A stretch of 64,000 nucleotides of DNA from Xanthobacter tagetidis (GTDB taxonomy: Bacteria; Pseudomonadota; Alphaproteobacteria; Rhizobiales; Xanthobacteraceae), in assembly GCF_003667445.1 (NCBI RefSeq), contig NZ_RCTF01000002.1, positions 186,001 to 250,000 on the forward strand. Reading direction: 5' to 3'. Numbering within the stretch: the first letter of the stretch is position 1; the number at the start of each line of letters is the position of its first letter. This document shows, piece after piece, positions 62,134-64,000 of the stretch. The position numbers and the translations under genes were made by a program. The notes under the pieces were generated by a model. That model worked only from the letters and a program-made list of their open reading frames with translations. It ran no database searches and was not told the DNA's origin.

Positions 62134-62322
62134 ATGCCGGCGAAATCCCAGGCGCAACAGAAGGCGGCCGGCGCCGCGCTCGCCGCCAAGCGCGGCGACA
62201 TGCCCAAGTCCAAGCTGAAGGGCGCCTCGCGCTCCATGGCGGAGAGCATGAGCGAAGAGGAGCTGGACAAGATGGCGTCCACCCCGCGCAAGGGAAAGCC
62301 GCAGCACGCCGGCAAGGGCTGA
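62134..62322 (+). CDS. DUF3008 family small basic protein
   Basis: A 62-residue Lys/Ala/Ser-rich protein (MPAKSQAQQKAAGAALAAKR, LDKMASTPRKGKP). The pattern matches the DUF3008 family, often seen in alphaproteobacteria; its function is not established. AGGAGG precedes ATG 62134. A short relative of the hairpin-type repeats follows directly. Confidence 0.83.
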   Translation: MPAKSQAQQKAAGAALAAKRGDMPKSKLKGASRSMAESMSEEELDKMASTPRKGKPQHAGKG

Positions 62323-62409
62323 ACCCCCTGTCTCCGGGGGAGAGGGCAGGGCAGGTGGGCAGGGGCATCTGGGCGAGACTCCGGGCGCCGGCGCCGGGAA
62401 CCTCTGATC

Positions 62410-63159
62410 TCAGCCCGGATCGCCCTGCCGGGCGAGGGCGATGGCTGTCGCCGGCGAGAGGCCGGCGGCGAGCGCGCCCTCGGTCATGTCCACGAGGTTG
62501 GCGACGAACGCTTCCTTCTCCAAGGCGAGGTTGAGGCGTCCGGCCGCCTTGTCGCGCTCCCAGTCGGCAAGCGCATAGATCGCCTGGCGCAGGGCGATCG
62601 ACACCCGGTCGCGCACCAGCGCGCGGGGCAGATCCGGCAGGATGGCGTGCAGCAGGCTGACCACCCGCGACAGGCTGGCGTCGTTGCGATCCTTGGCGAT
62701 GGCCCAGATGTCGAACTGCTGGCTAGCGTAGAACTGCGCGAGAAAGCGGATGTAGTGGTTCGCGCCTGAGCCGTCGTTCAGCTGGGCGGCGAGCGGCAGG
62801 ATGAACACCTGCGTCAGCGCCCGCAGGTCGCCGGCAAGGCCCGCCTCCTGCAAGGCCTTCAGCTCGGCGAGACGGGCGACGTTCACCTCAGACATGCGCA
62901 GATCGAGGATGGCGGTGATGAGCGCCTCCTTCGAGCCGAAATAATAGTGGATCGCCGAGGCGTTCTGCTGGTCCGCGGCGCGGTTGATCTCGCGCATGGA
63001 GGTGGCATCGATGCCGTTCGAGGCGAACAGGCGCTCGGCCACCTCGATGAGATGGGCGCGGGTGGATTTCTCGCCGGCCGGCTGCGCCGCCGGGGCAGGC
63101 CGCGCACGGCCGCTGCCCGGCGGACGTCCCCGGCGCTTCTCCGCTTTCGGCTCATCCAT
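62410..63159 (-). CDS. TetR family transcriptional regulator
   Basis: A 249-residue regulator. A basic N-terminal tail (AEKRRGRPPGSGRARP) precedes the HTH: AERLFASNGIDATSMREINR, then SAIHYYFGSKEALITAI. The C-terminal ligand-binding half is helical. ATG 63159 has GGAGAG at about 7 nt upstream; an in-frame GTG six codons before it is less likely. It is divergent from the Bug-type gene with a palindrome in the spacer, so it may repress that uptake gene. Confidence 0.85.
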   Translation of the reverse strand: MDEPKAEKRRGRPPGSGRARPAPAAQPAGEKSTRAHLIEVAERLFASNGIDATSMREINRAADQQNASAIHYYFGSKEALITAILDLRMSEVNVARLAELKALQEAGLAGDLRALTQVFILPLAAQLNDGSGANHYIRFLAQFYASQQFDIWAIAKDRNDASLSRVVSLLHAILPDLPRALVRDRVSIALRQAIYALADWERDKAAGRLNLALEKEAFVANLVDMTEGALAAGLSPATAIALARQGDPG

Positions 63160-63315
63160 GGTCGCACTCTCCGGCACAGTGGTGGGTCAGTCTCAATGAA
63201 GCCCGAACCCGGCTTCCTCTTCCCCGCAAGCGGGACAGGGTTCCGCGTCGCGGTTGCGTGCAGGCGCCCGAATTCCAGGCCGGCGCGAGGCTGAGGCCAG
63301 CCCAGGCTTGCCAGT

Positions 63316-63333
63316 TTAAATCACTTGAATTAA
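63316..63333. promoter_or_regulatory. Candidate TetR operator in the tetR/Bug spacer
   Basis: TTAAATCA-CT-TGAATTAA pairs over seven of eight positions per arm. It lies in the only AT-rich stretch of the 240-bp divergent spacer, 66 bp before the Bug-type start codon. Confidence 0.5.
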
Positions 63334-63399
63334 CCTCGCCAGCGTCATCGAAGGCCCGCACCAGCACGGGCCATGGTCACGCTTCCGGGAGGAGCCTCA

Positions 63400-64000
63400 A
63401 TGTCCACCGCACCCGTCGTCCTTCGTTATCTGCGCCGCGCCGGCTTCGCGCTGGCGTTCGGCTTCGCGCTCGCGCCCGGCGCCCTCCTCGCGAGCGAGGC
63501 CTGCACTGCCGACACCATCACCCTCGTCGTTCCCTACGCCCCCGGCGGCGTCGTGGACCTGGTCGGCCGCGTGGTGGCGGACGAACTGCGCACCAGCGTC
63601 GGCCAGAACGTGATCGTCGAGAACAAGGCCGGCGCCGGCAGCAATATCGGCACCGCCGCCGTGGCCCGCGCCGCCCCGGACGGGCGCACGCTGATTCTCG
63701 CCAGCGCCGCCCATACCATCAATCCGAGCCTCTACAAGAAGCTCACCTTCGACGCCATCAAGGACTTCGCGCCGGTGGGCATGGTCGGCTCGGTGCCGAA
63801 CCTGATCGTGGTCAACCCCGAAGTGCCGGTCAATTCCATGGCCGAGCTGATCGCCTACGCCAAGGCCAATCCCGGCAAGATCAATTTCGGCTCGGCCGGC
63901 ACCGGCTCCTCGCCCCATCTCGCCATGGAGATGCTGAAGGCCAAGACCGGCATCGACATGCAGCACGTGCCCTATCAGGGCCAGCCGCAGGCAACGCAGG
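63400..64000 (+). CDS. Tripartite tricarboxylate transporter (Bug-family) substrate-binding protein, partial
   Basis: The first ~200 residues of a Bug/TctC-type extracytoplasmic binding protein; the gene runs off the right edge with no stop codon. After a signal peptide with a twin-Arg-like YLRRAG and a hydrophobic stretch (residues ~1-33), the conserved blocks are TITLVVPYAPGGVVDLVGRV, NVIVENKAGAGSNIGTAAVA, PSLYKKLTFD and INFGSAGTGSSPHLAMEMLK. Such proteins bind dicarboxylates, aromatic acids or other organic acids and may work with TctAB or two-component systems. GGGAGGAG precedes ATG 63400. Confidence 0.9.
   Translation, partial: MSTAPVVLRYLRRAGFALAFGFALAPGALLASEACTADTITLVVPYAPGGVVDLVGRVVADELRTSVGQNVIVENKAGAGSNIGTAAVARAAPDGRTLILASAAHTINPSLYKKLTFDAIKDFAPVGMVGSVPNLIVVNPEVPVNSMAELIAYAKANPGKINFGSAGTGSSPHLAMEMLKAKTGIDMQHVPYQGQPQATQ

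Noticed and set aside
1-64000. CRISPR arrays, rRNA genes, prophage, integrase or transposase genes
   Set aside because: No regularly spaced repeat-spacer array, rRNA motif, phage structural gene or transposase signature was seen. The tandem arrays at 29702 and 40751 lack unique spacers of CRISPR type.

Overview
The window is GC-rich, densely packed DNA from an alphaproteobacterium. The gene content (paralogous glutaryl-CoA-dehydrogenase-type enzymes, BadH/BadI-like alicyclic-acid genes, Cox-type molybdenum hydroxylase, tandem cold-shock-domain protein, DUF3008 and DUF2934 proteins, a FadL porin and a Bug-type binding protein) fits Hyphomicrobiales, possibly Xanthobacteraceae. The family assignment is inference; no 16S rRNA gene is present.

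Region 1 (1-7.4 kb): a FadL-type outer-membrane porin cut by the left edge, a long-chain acyl-CoA ligase, an AI-2E-type permease, glutamate-cysteine ligase, a DMT exporter and a PadR regulator, all on the + strand. A 200-bp tandem repeat ends this region.

Region 2 (7.8-15.8 kb): a seven-gene operon on the - strand. In transcription order it is coxM-like, coxS-like, coxL-like (a three-subunit molybdenum hydroxylase), a TTC38-like TPR protein, a glutaryl-CoA-dehydrogenase-like enzyme, an enoyl-CoA hydratase and a PaaY-like hexapeptide protein.

Region 3 (16.1-27.9 kb): a catabolic region on the + strand. It holds an MBL-fold lactonase, an SDR broken by an in-frame amber codon, an old-yellow-enzyme/dienoyl-CoA reductase, an acyl-CoA ligase, BadH-like and BadI-like ring-opening enzymes, an alpha/beta hydrolase and an HpaB-type flavin monooxygenase. 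Two MarR genes sit among them, with palindromic operator candidates. Behind hpaB lies a same-frame remnant of a second hpaB 3' end.

Region 4 (28.0-29.4 kb): a markedly AT-richer gene for a PD-(D/E)XK nuclease-fold protein whose stop codon lies inside the 3' end of tRNA-Glu(TTC). This looks like foreign DNA placed at a tRNA gene. A hairpin-rich spacer follows.

Region 5 (29.9-32.6 kb): housekeeping genes gloA, a sirtuin, a double cold-shock-domain protein and a DUF192 protein.

Region 6 (32.6-58.3 kb): a surface polysaccharide locus of mosaic base composition. It encodes GT4 and GT52-like glycosyltransferases, an epimerase, a Wzy-like polymerase, NeuA, a CBS-NeuB-SAF-TIM-barrel fusion, a methyltransferase, a Wzx flippase, a pyruvyl transferase, a beta-helix protein, an OafA-type acyltransferase, a UDP-glucuronate 4-epimerase, FkbM, CysNC and CysD, ManC and Ugd. 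Together they could supply nonulosonate, GDP-mannose, UDP-glucuronate/galacturonate and activated sulfate, then assemble, flip, polymerise and decorate an acidic polymer.

Region 7 (58.3-64 kb): an MFS transporter, a second glutaryl-CoA dehydrogenase divergent from a TetR regulator with a clear palindromic operator between them, two small conserved proteins, another TetR regulator and a Bug-type solute-binding protein cut by the right edge.
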